From an uncultured Spartobacteria bacterium (GTDB lineage Bacteria; Verrucomicrobiota; Verrucomicrobiia; Chthoniobacterales; JAATET01), in contig CALGTD010000138.1 of the NCBI GenBank assembly GCA_937901895.1, positions 62,001 to 126,000 of the forward strand: a stretch of 64,000 nt of DNA, given 5' to 3'. Shown in pieces: positions 45,309 through 54,793 of this stretch. The notes under the pieces are model-generated. The model saw only the letters and a list, made by a program, of their open reading frames with translations. It did not search any database and was not told the DNA's origin. How positions within the stretch are numbered: the first letter of the stretch is position 1; every line of letters starts with the position of its first letter. A program made the translations under genes and the position numbers.

Positions 45309-47608
45309 CGTTTCACGACAGCTTCGGCATGGGGGGAGGGGAGATCGGCGACCCGCGGCAGCAGCAGCCTGGCCTCGGAAAAAAGGAGTCTTGCGATCAC
45401 CCAGGTATACCACTCGCCGGCAAGGGATGGCTTGCTGTCGAAGGTGGTCTCGCGACCCTCCGCGATTTGTGAGCGAGCCTCCCGCAGTTCCCGTTCCGCG
45501 GCGGTCCGGTCCCCGAGTTGCAGGCAGGCGATCGCCTTGAGACAACGCGTGGCGGCGAGACGGGCGTCTCCGGATTTGTCGTTCGTGCTCGACGGATACG
45601 ACAGGCACTTTTCCGCCCATTTCAGGCTCTCCTCCGGCTGGTCGAGTCTGTGGTAGTAGAGCGCCATTGCGAAGGCTTCCCAATCGGGATAGGGCCGGTT
45701 GGCGGGGTCGGGGAGACCATGCTCGCAGACGTGTGCGACATCCACGAGCCGCTCCATCACCCAGGGATCCGCCGGAGTGAGGAGGCAGGCCTGGAGGAGG
45801 TGTTCCGCCTGATGCGACGTGGTCGCCGGCAGGTAAAGCTCGAGCATTTCATGGCGAAAATCGTTGTAGGCCGGGATGTCACCGTGCGCCAGCAGGGCCG
45901 AGGAAATGGCGATGACTTCACATCCCTCCACGATGTCGGTGGGGGGATCGAGGCGGTTGGCCTGATTCAGCAACGTGTAATACTGAACCGCGCGCTCCCA
46001 GCGTTCGTAGAATGCATTCCAGTTTCCGAGCGCCCGGAACACCCCGGCAGCCTCGCGCGACGGTTCGATCGTCATCAGCGTATTCTGCTGGAGCAATGCG
46101 TCGGCCTCCTCGATCCGTCCTTCGCTCAAGAGCACCGCCGCCTGCGAGACGTTCGCCCGTGCCTGCGCCTGCTGGCGGAGTTTTGATTCCACCGATCGAG
46201 CGGTCTCGGCCTCGACACGGAGGCGGTTTTGCTCGGCGCGGGCTTCGCGCTCGCGCACATAGAGCCAGGTGGACACGCCCATTCCGGCGATCAGCGAAAG
46301 AGCGACGGCGGAGCCCAGCACGCAGACCGCGCGGTTGCGGCGGGTGAACTTTCCCAAAAGGTAAAGGCGTCCCGGCGGTCGTGCGAGCACCGGCTGATCT
46401 GCGAGAAAGCGGGCGAGATCCGCAGCGAGGGCGTTGACGGTTTGGTAGCGCTGGTTGCGATCCTTCGACATCGCCTTTGCTGCGATGCCGTCGAGGTCGC
46501 CGCGGAGGCGGGAGATCAACCGGTCCGGGTCCGTGCTCCGTGCCGTGGCCACGGCTTCGCGTTCGGTGGGGGGGAGCGCCGCGACCATGCGGGAAAGCAG
46601 AGGAGGGTCGTCCTCGAGAAGGATGCGGCGCATTTCCGAAATACCCGCGTGCGACAGGGCGTCGTTGTCGAACGGGGCGCGTCCTCCCAACAGTTCGTAA
46701 AGCAGCGCGCCGAGGCTGTAGACATCGGTGCGTGTGTCCACGTCGATGCCACTCATGTCGATCTGCTCCGGACTCATGTAGGGCGGGGTGCCGAGAAGCT
46801 GATCGGCAATGGTGCGGGGGCCGCGAAGCGCCGCATCGCGGCGGTCGGCCGCCTTGGCAATGCCGAAGTCGATGACCTTCGGCGAGGGTTCCGAATCCGT
46901 GCGGCCTACCAGCACGTTGGAGGGTTTGATGTCGCGATGGATCACCCCCTTCTGGTGGGCGTGCTGAATGGCGTGGCAGACCTGGATGAAGAGCCGGATG
47001 CGCGCCTCGATATCAAGCCGCTCGCGGTCGCAAAACGTCGTGATCCTCTCGCCGGTGACCCGTTCCATCACGAAGTAGGGCCGGCCAGTCGCGGTCGCGC
47101 CCGCATCGTAAACCCGCGCGATGTTGGGATGGTCCATCATCGCCAGCGCCTGCCGTTCCGCCTCGAACCGCGCGATCACGCGCTCGGTATCCATTCCGAG
47201 ACGGATGATCTTGAGCGCGACCGTCCGTCGCACGGGGCGTTCCTGTTCCGCCTCGTAAACAACGCCGCAGCCGCCCTCCCCGATGCGTGAGACAAGACGG
47301 TAGGAGCCGATCCATGTTCCGACCTCCTCGGTGGTCGGAGGTTCCGCGCCGGTGGCGTTCGCTGGAAGTTCCGCGAGGATCTCGTCCGCGAGCGTGCTCC
47401 GCCGCTGGCTTGCCTCGAGGAAAAAGACGGCGGACTCGCCCGACACCTCGAGCAGCTCCGTCATTCGCGCCAGTCCCGCCGGGTCATCCCGGAAATAGCG
47501 TTCCAGGAACATGCGGCGCGCCTCGGGTTCCAGCATGAGCGCTGTTTCGAAGACCGCACCGTCGACATCCATCGACGCCGGCAGGGGAGACTCTGGAGGT
47601 GAAGCCAT
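45305..47608 (-). CDS. Membrane Ser/Thr protein kinase (PknB type) with TPR-like extracytoplasmic part
   Basis: The protein has 767 residues from MASPPESPL (an upstream Met at 47665 is possible). The Hanks-type kinase domain (about residues 95-370) is complete: glycine loop IGEGGCGVVYEA, VALKIIR with the catalytic Lys, HRDIKPSN with the catalytic Asp, IDFGIAK with the metal-binding Asp, and GTPPYMSPEQ. One membrane helix follows (VCVLGSAVALSLIAGMGVSTW). A helical, TPR-like region makes up the C-terminal 300 residues. It probably senses something outside or at the membrane and controls the overlapping ECF sigma factor. The GH31 gene ends 135 bp upstream. Confidence 0.92.
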   Translation of the reverse strand: MASPPESPLPASMDVDGAVFETALMLEPEARRMFLERYFRDDPAGLARMTELLEVSGESAVFFLEASQRRSTLADEILAELPANATGAEPPTTEEVGTWIGSYRLVSRIGEGGCGVVYEAEQERPVRRTVALKIIRLGMDTERVIARFEAERQALAMMDHPNIARVYDAGATATGRPYFVMERVTGERITTFCDRERLDIEARIRLFIQVCHAIQHAHQKGVIHRDIKPSNVLVGRTDSEPSPKVIDFGIAKAADRRDAALRGPRTIADQLLGTPPYMSPEQIDMSGIDVDTRTDVYSLGALLYELLGGRAPFDNDALSHAGISEMRRILLEDDPPLLSRMVAALPPTEREAVATARSTDPDRLISRLRGDLDGIAAKAMSKDRNQRYQTVNALAADLARFLADQPVLARPPGRLYLLGKFTRRNRAVCVLGSAVALSLIAGMGVSTWLYVREREARAEQNRLRVEAETARSVESKLRQQAQARANVSQAAVLLSEGRIEEADALLQQNTLMTIEPSREAAGVFRALGNWNAFYERWERAVQYYTLLNQANRLDPPTDIVEGCEVIAISSALLAHGDIPAYNDFRHEMLELYLPATTSHQAEHLLQACLLTPADPWVMERLVDVAHVCEHGLPDPANRPYPDWEAFAMALYYHRLDQPEESLKWAEKCLSYPSSTNDKSGDARLAATRCLKAIACLQLGDRTAAERELREARSQIAEGRETTFDSKPSLAGEWYTWVIARLLFSEARLLLPRVADLPSPHAEAVVKR

Positions 47609-47743
47609 TGGGGGACAGGATTCGACGGGAGGGATGCCTACCCGTCGCGCCAAAAAGTAATTCACCGCCGGAACATCTTCCAGTCCGGATACGAAGTTGC
47701 TCCAGGCAATGGGTCGGCCAGTGCCTGGGGCGTTGCGTGCGAT

Positions 47744-50700
47744 CTATTGGCCCTGCGGAGGACCGTAGACGGCGATCTCCGAAAGACCGGCGTTTTCCGT
47801 GCCGGGCTTCACGGCCCTCACCTCGAAGACGAGGGAGGTGACCGTCTTTGGCGGAAACGCGATGGAAAAAGGTTCGCTGCCACTGTCAGGCAACGGACCC
47901 ACCTCGACGACGCTCCCGTCGCTGAAGCGGATCGTCGCGGCGGTGACCTGGTCGACGAGGTTCGGTCGATCGAACAACGCGATCCGGTTCACGGTCTGCG
48001 GCTCATCCCAGCTCAGCTCCAGCTGCGCTCCCTCGGTCTCCTTGTCCGCCGCCCATTCCTGCGAGCGATCCCCGGGATATCCGCCGATATGCCCGTCTGT
48101 GGCACCCTCGGGGGAGTATCCGTTCTCCGTCGAACTGGCGGAAACCCTCGCAGTGGACGCGAGATTCCCGGCCATTCTCACGCCGCCCGAATCGACGGCG
48201 TAGTCCCTGCCGGCCACGCGAAACTCCACACGGCCGTAGCGGCCGGCATCCATGAGCAGGGGTTTCCTGCCAAGCTCGACGACGTCCGTCTTCTCGATCC
48301 AGGAACCGGAGTCATTCTCCTCGATGACCCGCTTCACGGATCCTCCGTCGATGAGCCCGGGTGCCGCGATGAAAGCGAGCTGGTTTTTCTCTCCGTAAAA
48401 GGTCGGTGACTCGTGATACGGCATCAGCCCGACGCCTGCGAGCGCGAGCAGGGCGGCCTTTGACTCCGTAGTGAGATCCTTCGAAGCGAGAAGCGTTTCG
48501 AGGGACTTCGAGCCCGCGTCGTTACCGAGGATGCCTTTCGCCCGACGAGTCTGTGCGGCGTTGGAAAATTTCGCTGCGTCGGCCTCCGGGGCGATGGCTT
48601 CCACAACGACGGGAGTGCGGATGTTCGTCGCCGGCACGAGGATTCGATTCATGCCGAGGTTCGCGTTGTAAACGGCCTTTGCGGGCTGGCCATTGACCGT
48701 CACCTCGGTGGCTGCGACCGTGTTTGGGAGCTCGATCTCGTAGCTGCGCTGCGCAGGCTGACCCGTGTAGTTGCCCTTTGTGGGATCGATCCGAACCGAG
48801 ACGCGATCGCCATCCCGTCGGTAGCTCAGTCGTGTTGTCGCGGATTTTCCCTCCAGATACTCGCGGGATTGACCGTCATCCTCATACAGCGTCGAGGAGC
48901 CCTCCACCCCGTCTGCGCCCGGGTAGCAGCGCACGCGCAGCGTCTTCAAGACCGTCGTTGCCGGCCGCTCGCTGTAGGGCTGGAGAGGAATCGGGACGCC
49001 GCCCCGAGCGTAGAGCGGGAATTCGTCGATGTCCGCGGAGACGATTCGCGTCTGGTCTCCGTCGAATTTTTCGCCGGTGAAGAAGTTATACCACGTCGCG
49101 CCGGGCGGGAACCAGACGGTCTGGCGTCCGATCCTCCCCGGTCCCACCCCGGGCATCGTGATCGGCGCCACGAGAAGGTTGTCGCCAAAGAGGAACTCCT
49201 GGCCGTTGACGTAGGCGGGCTCGAGTTCCGGATATTCCAGGTAAAGCGGACGATTCAGGGACACGCCGGTCGAATACGTCTGCCACGCGCTGCTGTAGAC
49301 ATACGGGAGAATCTGCGCTCGCAGATGGAATGCATGGCGCATCGCGTCCGTTGCCCATTTCGGATGAAGCCATGGCCGGCGGTCGAGGTGCTCGTCCCTG
49401 GTGGAATGCGATCGCAGGGCGGTCGACAGGGCGCCAAACTGTGTCCAGCGCACGTAGGATTCGTCGTTGCGGGGTCCCTGGTGCCCGCCAATGTCGTGCG
49501 ACCAGTAGTAGCAGCCGACGTTGCCTGCCGTGGAGGTGAAGGGCACTTCAAACGCCAGCATCGGCCAGCCGGTGTCCGCATCGCCGGAAAACTGGATCAC
49601 GTGCCGGTGGTCGCCCCAGCCCGCCCAGCGGCTGAAGGAAAGACCACGTGCTCCGTTCGCCATCGAGTTGTCGAAAAGAATCCGGTTCAGCCAGAAAAGG
49701 TTCGTCAGGTCCGGAATCGATGGGGTGAAGGGATGCTGCTGCCAGTCGAGCCACCAGAAATCCACACCGTCCTGCTGCAAGGGCCGCAGCACCTCCTTTT
49801 CCCAGGCTTCGACATACTGCTGACTGCCGGGATCGAACGGGAGGGTCTCGCCGCTGGATGGATCATTCCCCATGGCACGCATGAAATCCGCGTAGCGATC
49901 CTCGTGCTTCGCGACGCCGTCCGCAGGGTGGAGATTCAGGGTGACGTGAAGCCCCTGCTCGTGAAACCAGCGCAGCAGGCTCTTTGGATCCGGGATCAGC
50001 TCCTTGTTCCATGACCAGCCGGTCCAGCCCTCGCGGTGCCAGTCCATGTCCATTACGATGACATCCAGTGGAAACTGGTTTTCGTGATACTCGCGGACGA
50101 TGCCGCGGTATTCGTCGGACGTGAATGGCCAGTAGCGCGAGAACCAGATTCCCAGCGCGTAGCGGCGGGGGAGGGGGGCACGTCCCCCGATGGTGATGAG
50201 TGATTGCAGTGCGGCCTTGTAATCGTCTCCGTAGCCGAAGAGATACCAGTCCGTGCCGGCATCGGCGGGTCGCGACTCCACCCAGGTGTCGGTGAAGAGT
50301 GGAGTCCGGGAGTCGTCGAGCAGATACCAGCCGTCCTTGGAGAGCAGTCCCTCGCCGAGGTCCACCGGCCCGCGGATCATGTCGAGGGTCCGGATGGTGC
50401 CGCCGAGGTTGCCGGGGTTTGGTGCCCCGGGAACCCACCGGACGGTCTGATCGCCTTTGCGGATTTCCGCGGAAAGGTTCGATGCGCTCAATGGCTGGCC
50501 GTCCGGCTTGTAAACGAGGCGGATCGCACCCGTGTCGATGGTGAGCGTTCCGTCGGTTTTCTCGAGCGAGAAGTCCTGCAAAAGTGCGTCCCGTTCGACG
50601 GCGAACAGTGATCGTGCGTCGATGAAACGGCCTCCGGGCGCGTGCTCGATGCGAATGCAATGCGGCGTGATGACCGAGAATCGCACATCGCCCTCGACCA

Positions 50701-50773
50701 CGGGATTCGTAACCGCGCCGAGCCAACTAGCACTCTCCAGAACAAGGGCCAACGTGATTGCCAAACGTCTCAT
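47744..50773 (-). CDS. Exported GH31 alpha-glycosidase with C-terminal discoidin-like domain
   Basis: The protein has 1009 residues. A signal peptide (about 1-20) is followed by the N-terminal galactose-mutarotase-like beta-domain. The GH31 barrel has PRRYALGIWFSRYWPFTS and MDMDWHREGW. The nucleophile is Asp in DFWWLDWQQ and the acid/base Asp is in FSGDADTGW. A DUF5110-like beta-domain follows (YPGADGVEGSSTLYEDDG). The last 150 residues resemble an F5/8-type (discoidin) carbohydrate-binding module (TARVSASSTENGYSPEGATD, later EWAADKETEGAQLELSW). It hydrolyses alpha-glucosides or xylosides outside the cytoplasm. A terminator separates it from the upstream PEP-CTERM gene. Confidence 0.93.
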   Translation of the reverse strand: MRRLAITLALVLESASWLGAVTNPVVEGDVRFSVITPHCIRIEHAPGGRFIDARSLFAVERDALLQDFSLEKTDGTLTIDTGAIRLVYKPDGQPLSASNLSAEIRKGDQTVRWVPGAPNPGNLGGTIRTLDMIRGPVDLGEGLLSKDGWYLLDDSRTPLFTDTWVESRPADAGTDWYLFGYGDDYKAALQSLITIGGRAPLPRRYALGIWFSRYWPFTSDEYRGIVREYHENQFPLDVIVMDMDWHREGWTGWSWNKELIPDPKSLLRWFHEQGLHVTLNLHPADGVAKHEDRYADFMRAMGNDPSSGETLPFDPGSQQYVEAWEKEVLRPLQQDGVDFWWLDWQQHPFTPSIPDLTNLFWLNRILFDNSMANGARGLSFSRWAGWGDHRHVIQFSGDADTGWPMLAFEVPFTSTAGNVGCYYWSHDIGGHQGPRNDESYVRWTQFGALSTALRSHSTRDEHLDRRPWLHPKWATDAMRHAFHLRAQILPYVYSSAWQTYSTGVSLNRPLYLEYPELEPAYVNGQEFLFGDNLLVAPITMPGVGPGRIGRQTVWFPPGATWYNFFTGEKFDGDQTRIVSADIDEFPLYARGGVPIPLQPYSERPATTVLKTLRVRCYPGADGVEGSSTLYEDDGQSREYLEGKSATTRLSYRRDGDRVSVRIDPTKGNYTGQPAQRSYEIELPNTVAATEVTVNGQPAKAVYNANLGMNRILVPATNIRTPVVVEAIAPEADAAKFSNAAQTRRAKGILGNDAGSKSLETLLASKDLTTESKAALLALAGVGLMPYHESPTFYGEKNQLAFIAAPGLIDGGSVKRVIEENDSGSWIEKTDVVELGRKPLLMDAGRYGRVEFRVAGRDYAVDSGGVRMAGNLASTARVSASSTENGYSPEGATDGHIGGYPGDRSQEWAADKETEGAQLELSWDEPQTVNRIALFDRPNLVDQVTAATIRFSDGSVVEVGPLPDSGSEPFSIAFPPKTVTSLVFEVRAVKPGTENAGLSEIAVYGPPQGQ

Positions 50774-50781
50774 AACCTCCG

Positions 50782-50822
50782 AAAAACATTCCGCGGCGAC
50801 GGGTGACGTCCCGGCGCCGCGG
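50782..50822 (-). terminator. Terminator after the first PEP-CTERM beta-repeat gene
   Basis: On the minus strand CCGCGGCG (50822-50815) pairs perfectly with CGCCGCGG (50798-50791), with an inner CGGG/CCCG stem, and is followed by ATGTTTTT. It lies 28 bp after the stop of the gene at 50851 and before the GH31 start. Confidence 0.8.
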
Positions 50823-50850
50823 TCTTTGATTCCCCCGAATTGGAAATTGC

Positions 50851-52602
50851 CTACCGTCGGCGGCGCATTCCCCAGCCGACCGCACCGAGTCCGGCGATCA
50901 CCAGCACAATCGTGGATGGCTCCGGCACCACCGATGTCACCTGGAGAATGCCCTCACCCGTGAAGACGGCGCTCTTGTGGTCCGCGGTGGATGTCAGCGA
51001 TCCCCATGTTCCAACCTCCATCGCCTCTCCATTGATGATCAGGCCATTCACCGTGTCGGTGCCGGTGAAGTCCAGGTTGAAGATGGCTCCGCCTGCGATG
51101 AGCACGTTTGCGTCGTCACTCAGGAATCCGGACGTGATGCTCAGGGTGCCGGTTTCCACGGTCGTATCGCCGAGATAGACGTTCTCCCCGGTGAGTGTGA
51201 GCGTGCCGAGCCCGGCCTTGATCAAGCCGCCGTCACCGACGAGTGCCAGCGAGATCTCGACGTCGAAGTTGTTCGTGTCAATTCTCACGCCGCCGGCGTC
51301 GATCACGACCTCGCCCGTCTGGAAGTTCGCGATGAAGTCGATGCTGGAGGCTCCGGCACGCAGGGTGCCGCCATTGAAACGCACGCTTCCCGTGCCGACT
51401 CCGGTGTCATCTCCTTTTTGCAGGCCATTCGTTGTGAGGACTCCATCGTTGAGCTCGAGGCGACCCTGCGAGCCGTTGCCCCGCGCGATGATCACCGTGC
51501 CGGAGGTCTGGCTCGAACCGCCGGAAATGGTGAGCGTGCCGTTGCCACCGTTGTTGAGGCCGACCCAGATGTCGCTGTTCGAGACGATCGAGGCGTTGCC
51601 CGAGACGGTCATGGTGCCGGTGGTGCCATCACCGACGATCAGGTTGCCGCCGCCGTTTTTGATGAGAATGGCATCGCCGGACATCGTCACAGTTCCAGTG
51701 CCGCCCTCGCGCCCAATGGACATCCAGCTGCTCGCGGTGATCGTTCCGCCTGAGGCTTCGACAATGCCCGTATTGCCGGTGCCATTGCCGATCTGGAATT
51801 CCCCGCCGACCGATACCGTCGCGGAGTCCTGCACGGTAAGCCTGGCTTCGCTGCCTCCCATGGTGAGGTTGCCGCCGAGCGTGAGCGAGGCATTGTCTTT
51901 GACCGTCCAGTAGGCCGTGCCGCCTTCGGCGATATTGCCGTATGTGGCCACTTTGAACTCGCTGCTTCCCGTGAGATTGACGGTTGCGCTTCCGCCTGCG
52001 CGACCGGAGGTCATGCTGCTGTTCACGGTGATCGTCGAAGTGTCGCTCATGTTGAGCGTTCCCGTGCTGCCTGCGCCGTTGCCCACCCAGAAATCGTAGG
52101 CGTTGCCTCCCTCCGCGGTGGCCAGGGTGCTGTTTCCAGACATGTTCAGCGTGCCGTGGACATCGCTGGAATCTCCTCCGGGAAGGTTGTAGCCGCCGAT
52201 GCGGACGCGTCCGGTGAGAATCCCCGTTCCTGCGGTGGTGAGCGTTCCCATTTGCCCCGGAGTCCCGCCAACCTGCAGGTCGCCGGTGGTCTGCCAGCTC
52301 GAGGAGGAAATGCCGGTTTGAATGACAGAGTCCTGCTTGGATTCCATGACGCCATCGAGGATTCGAAGCGTGTTGACGCCGGCGAATTCCTCTTCGAGCA
52401 ACTCCGCCGTGCCACCGTTGGCGATGATGGCATTGTCCTCACTCGATGGGACGGTGTCTGTATCCCAGTTTGTGGCATCCAGGAAGAGACCGCTTGCCGC
52501 GTTATCCCAGGAGATATCGGCGGCGAGGCTCGACGCCAGGGGAAGCGAGAGGCTCGCAGGAATCACGAATGCGGTGGTCAAAAGCAGAGGCTTGTATGAC
52601 AT
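50851..52602 (-). CDS. PEP-CTERM surface protein with autotransporter-type beta-strand repeats, copy 1
   Basis: The protein has 583 residues from MSYKPLLLTT, with a signal peptide ending near SLAAD. The mature chain is Gly, Thr, Ser and Asn rich and built of short beta-turn repeats such as GTLTISGGSSQTSGTVIIA. It contains a passenger-associated repeat (GTLTLTGENVYLGDTTVETG) that predicts a right-handed beta-helix. It ends in VVPEPSTIVLVIAGLGAVGW plus GMRRRR, a PEP-CTERM signal, so it is probably surface-anchored or released by an exosortase system instead of through a beta-barrel. It is a paralogue of the next gene (shared DNAIIANGGTAEL near the N-terminus). A terminator follows. Confidence 0.9.
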   Translation of the reverse strand: MSYKPLLLTTAFVIPASLSLPLASSLAADISWDNAASGLFLDATNWDTDTVPSSEDNAIIANGGTAELLEEEFAGVNTLRILDGVMESKQDSVIQTGISSSSWQTTGDLQVGGTPGQMGTLTTAGTGILTGRVRIGGYNLPGGDSSDVHGTLNMSGNSTLATAEGGNAYDFWVGNGAGSTGTLNMSDTSTITVNSSMTSGRAGGSATVNLTGSSEFKVATYGNIAEGGTAYWTVKDNASLTLGGNLTMGGSEARLTVQDSATVSVGGEFQIGNGTGNTGIVEASGGTITASSWMSIGREGGTGTVTMSGDAILIKNGGGNLIVGDGTTGTMTVSGNASIVSNSDIWVGLNNGGNGTLTISGGSSQTSGTVIIARGNGSQGRLELNDGVLTTNGLQKGDDTGVGTGSVRFNGGTLRAGASSIDFIANFQTGEVVIDAGGVRIDTNNFDVEISLALVGDGGLIKAGLGTLTLTGENVYLGDTTVETGTLSITSGFLSDDANVLIAGGAIFNLDFTGTDTVNGLIINGEAMEVGTWGSLTSTADHKSAVFTGEGILQVTSVVPEPSTIVLVIAGLGAVGWGMRRRR

Positions 52603-52689
52603 GGCGGGGGTTTGAATTGAGGTTTGGCGGGAGAACACCTTCCGGTTCTTCCGCAAGGTATCACGACACCTTAGGGGGCGTCCGGGGAT

Positions 52690-52708
52690 CCGTCTTTGCG
52701 TGGCTTGC
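52690..52708 (-). promoter_or_regulatory. Conserved 19-nt upstream element, copy 1
   Basis: Minus-strand GCAAGCCACGCAAAGACGG ends 88 bp before the start of the PEP-CTERM gene at 52602. The same element with one change lies at the same distance from the paralogue. A second shared block, CCGGACGCCCCCTAAGG (52685-52669), follows it. Confidence 0.6.
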
Positions 52709-52842
52709 GAATTTCGACGCCGCGGATTCACAGCCGTCGATGGCTCATGCGGCCGTTGAGCGGGCCGAAATGACTTTTCAACGGAGCCTGCGGCAGGATG
52801 CCGGAGCTCTGGTGCCCGCGGTGTAAGGGATCCCGCGCGCAC

Positions 52843-52880
52843 AAAAAAAGAGGCGCGGCATCCCCAATTGTGCCGCGCCT
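52843..52880 (-). terminator. Terminator after the second PEP-CTERM beta-repeat gene
   Basis: On the minus strand AGGCGCGGCA (52880-52871) pairs perfectly with TGCCGCGCCT (52860-52851) across a 10-nt loop, and a CTTTTTTT tail follows. It is 45 bp after the stop at 52925. This is one of the clearest intrinsic terminators in the window. Confidence 0.95.
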
Positions 52881-52924
52881 CGAAGGTGCGGTGACCTCCT
52901 CACCGCACGGTGCTGAATGGAACT

Positions 52925-54793
52925 CTAGGCGGCTCGTTTCCGCCGGGTGGTGATGGCGAGACCGAGCATCACAAGGACGCCGATCGCGTAGTGAGCCGGT
53001 TCCGGAACGGCCACGAGGAGCAGTCCGTCACCTGTGAAGAGTGCCGACTCAAACTGCGCTCCGGACCCGATGGCTCCCCATGTGCCGGCGCTCTGGGCGA
53101 CGCCGTTGATGAAGAGACGGTCGATGGTATCCGTTCCCACGAAGTTCAGGTCGAAGACGCCGGAACCGGAGATCCACACGCTGGATGCGTCGGACAGGAA
53201 TGCCGTGCTGATCGACAGGGTTCCTCCGGCGATCGTGGTGTCGCCGAGATAGGAGACGTTGATCGATGCGAACGTCAGAGTGCCCGCGCCGAGTTTCGTC
53301 ACACCGCCGGTTCCCGAAAGCCCCTGAAGGATGGAGACCGAGTGGCCGTTCGTGTCAAAGACCAGCCCGCCGTCCTGGATGTGCAGATCGGCGTCTTCGA
53401 AACCTGCAAGGAAGTTCCCGCTCGCTGCTCCTGCGCGAAGGGTTCCTCCGTCGAAGTTGATCGTGCCGCCGCCGTCGACCTTGGAGACCGAGTTCGCCGT
53501 GAGGGTGCCCCCGTTCAGGTTCAGCACGCCGGTGCCGGAGGCATTGACACCCAGGCGCACGGTGGTGGCGGTGTAGTTTGCGGTTCCGCTGATGGTCAGT
53601 GTCGCCATTCCCGAGCGTCCGACCTGCAGATCCGCAAAGTTTCCGGTGCCACCGGAGGCACTCCAGGCGGTGACATTGCCGGCGTTCTCCGCAAGCTGTG
53701 TTTCGGAAATGGTATTCGTGATGGTTCCGCCGGTGTGGTTGATCGTGGCGACTTTGTCCGCCGTGCCATTCGTGACGAAGTTACTTGATGTTCCGTTTTT
53801 GGTGAGGGATCCCCCGGACACGTTGAGTGTGCCCTTTGCGCCATCACGTCCCACAGCGACCCAGCTTCCCGACGTGATGGTGCCGCCGGAAAGATTCACG
53901 GTGCCATCGGAGGAGCCGCCGTTTCCCACCCAGAACTCCCCGCCGGATGAAACCTTCCCACCGGTGACAGTCAGTGTTGCGTTCCCGCCCTGACCGACGC
54001 TCAGGTTGCCGCCGGCTGAAAACTTTGCGTTGTCCTTGACCGTAATGCTTCCGGTGCCGCCTTGTGCGATATTGGCCTGACCGCCAATCTCCAGCGAGGC
54101 ATTGTCTTCGACCGTCCAGGTTGCGGAGCCACCTTCGCTGAATGCGAAGCCGGTTTCGATCTTGAACTTGCTTGTTCCTGATTGAGTCGCCGTGGCCGAG
54201 GCTCCATTGCGGCCTGCGGTGCCGGAGTTTCGCACGTCGATCTGCGAGTCACCGCTCATGGTGAGATTCGCGGTTCCACCCGGTCCGCTTCCGAGCCAGA
54301 AATCGTATCCACTCGCGGTGGTCAACGTGCCGCCGGTCATGGTGAGGCTGCCGTGGACGGCGGAGGAGTCGCTGCCGTTGTTGTATCCGCCGATTCGGAC
54401 GCGACCGGTGTTGATTGTCGAGGCACCACTGACCGTCATCGATCCCGGCAAGCCAGGACTTCCGACCTGAAGGTCGCCCGTCGTCTGCCAGCTGCTCGAG
54501 GTGATACCCGTGTTGAGAGTCGCGTTGTCCTGCGTGAATGCGCCGTTGTTGATCCGGAGCTGTCGGACGGATGCGGATTCGCCAGTCGTTAGCTCGGCGG
54601 TGCCACCGTTGGCGATGATGGCATTGTCACCGGAACCGGGGACACCCGTGGGGGTCCAGTTCGTGCCGGTGGTGAAGGCGCCGGTGGCTGGGTTGTTCCA
54701 AGTGACGTCGGCGGCGAGCGACGCGGCGATGGGCAGAAAAAGTCCCGCCGGAATGAACAGTCGCGCACTCAGGAGCGAGGTTTTTGAAGACAT
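52925..54793 (-). CDS. PEP-CTERM surface protein with autotransporter-type beta-strand repeats, copy 2
   Basis: The protein has 622 residues with a signal peptide ending near ASLAAD. The body has many short repeats, for example GNATLTVTGGKVSSGGEFWV and SGTANYTATTVRLGVNASGT, and a passenger-like repeat ending INVSYLGDTTIAGGTLSIS. The tail AVPEPAHYAIGVLVMLGLAI plus TTRRKRAA is a PEP-CTERM signal. The N-terminal 60 residues and the general layout match copy 1, so the pair arose by duplication and divergence. The unusual absence of Cys and the low complexity fit a structural extracellular protein. The function is unknown. Confidence 0.9.
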   Translation of the reverse strand: MSSKTSLLSARLFIPAGLFLPIAASLAADVTWNNPATGAFTTGTNWTPTGVPGSGDNAIIANGGTAELTTGESASVRQLRINNGAFTQDNATLNTGITSSSWQTTGDLQVGSPGLPGSMTVSGASTINTGRVRIGGYNNGSDSSAVHGSLTMTGGTLTTASGYDFWLGSGPGGTANLTMSGDSQIDVRNSGTAGRNGASATATQSGTSKFKIETGFAFSEGGSATWTVEDNASLEIGGQANIAQGGTGSITVKDNAKFSAGGNLSVGQGGNATLTVTGGKVSSGGEFWVGNGGSSDGTVNLSGGTITSGSWVAVGRDGAKGTLNVSGGSLTKNGTSSNFVTNGTADKVATINHTGGTITNTISETQLAENAGNVTAWSASGGTGNFADLQVGRSGMATLTISGTANYTATTVRLGVNASGTGVLNLNGGTLTANSVSKVDGGGTINFDGGTLRAGAASGNFLAGFEDADLHIQDGGLVFDTNGHSVSILQGLSGTGGVTKLGAGTLTFASINVSYLGDTTIAGGTLSISTAFLSDASSVWISGSGVFDLNFVGTDTIDRLFINGVAQSAGTWGAIGSGAQFESALFTGDGLLLVAVPEPAHYAIGVLVMLGLAITTRRKRAA

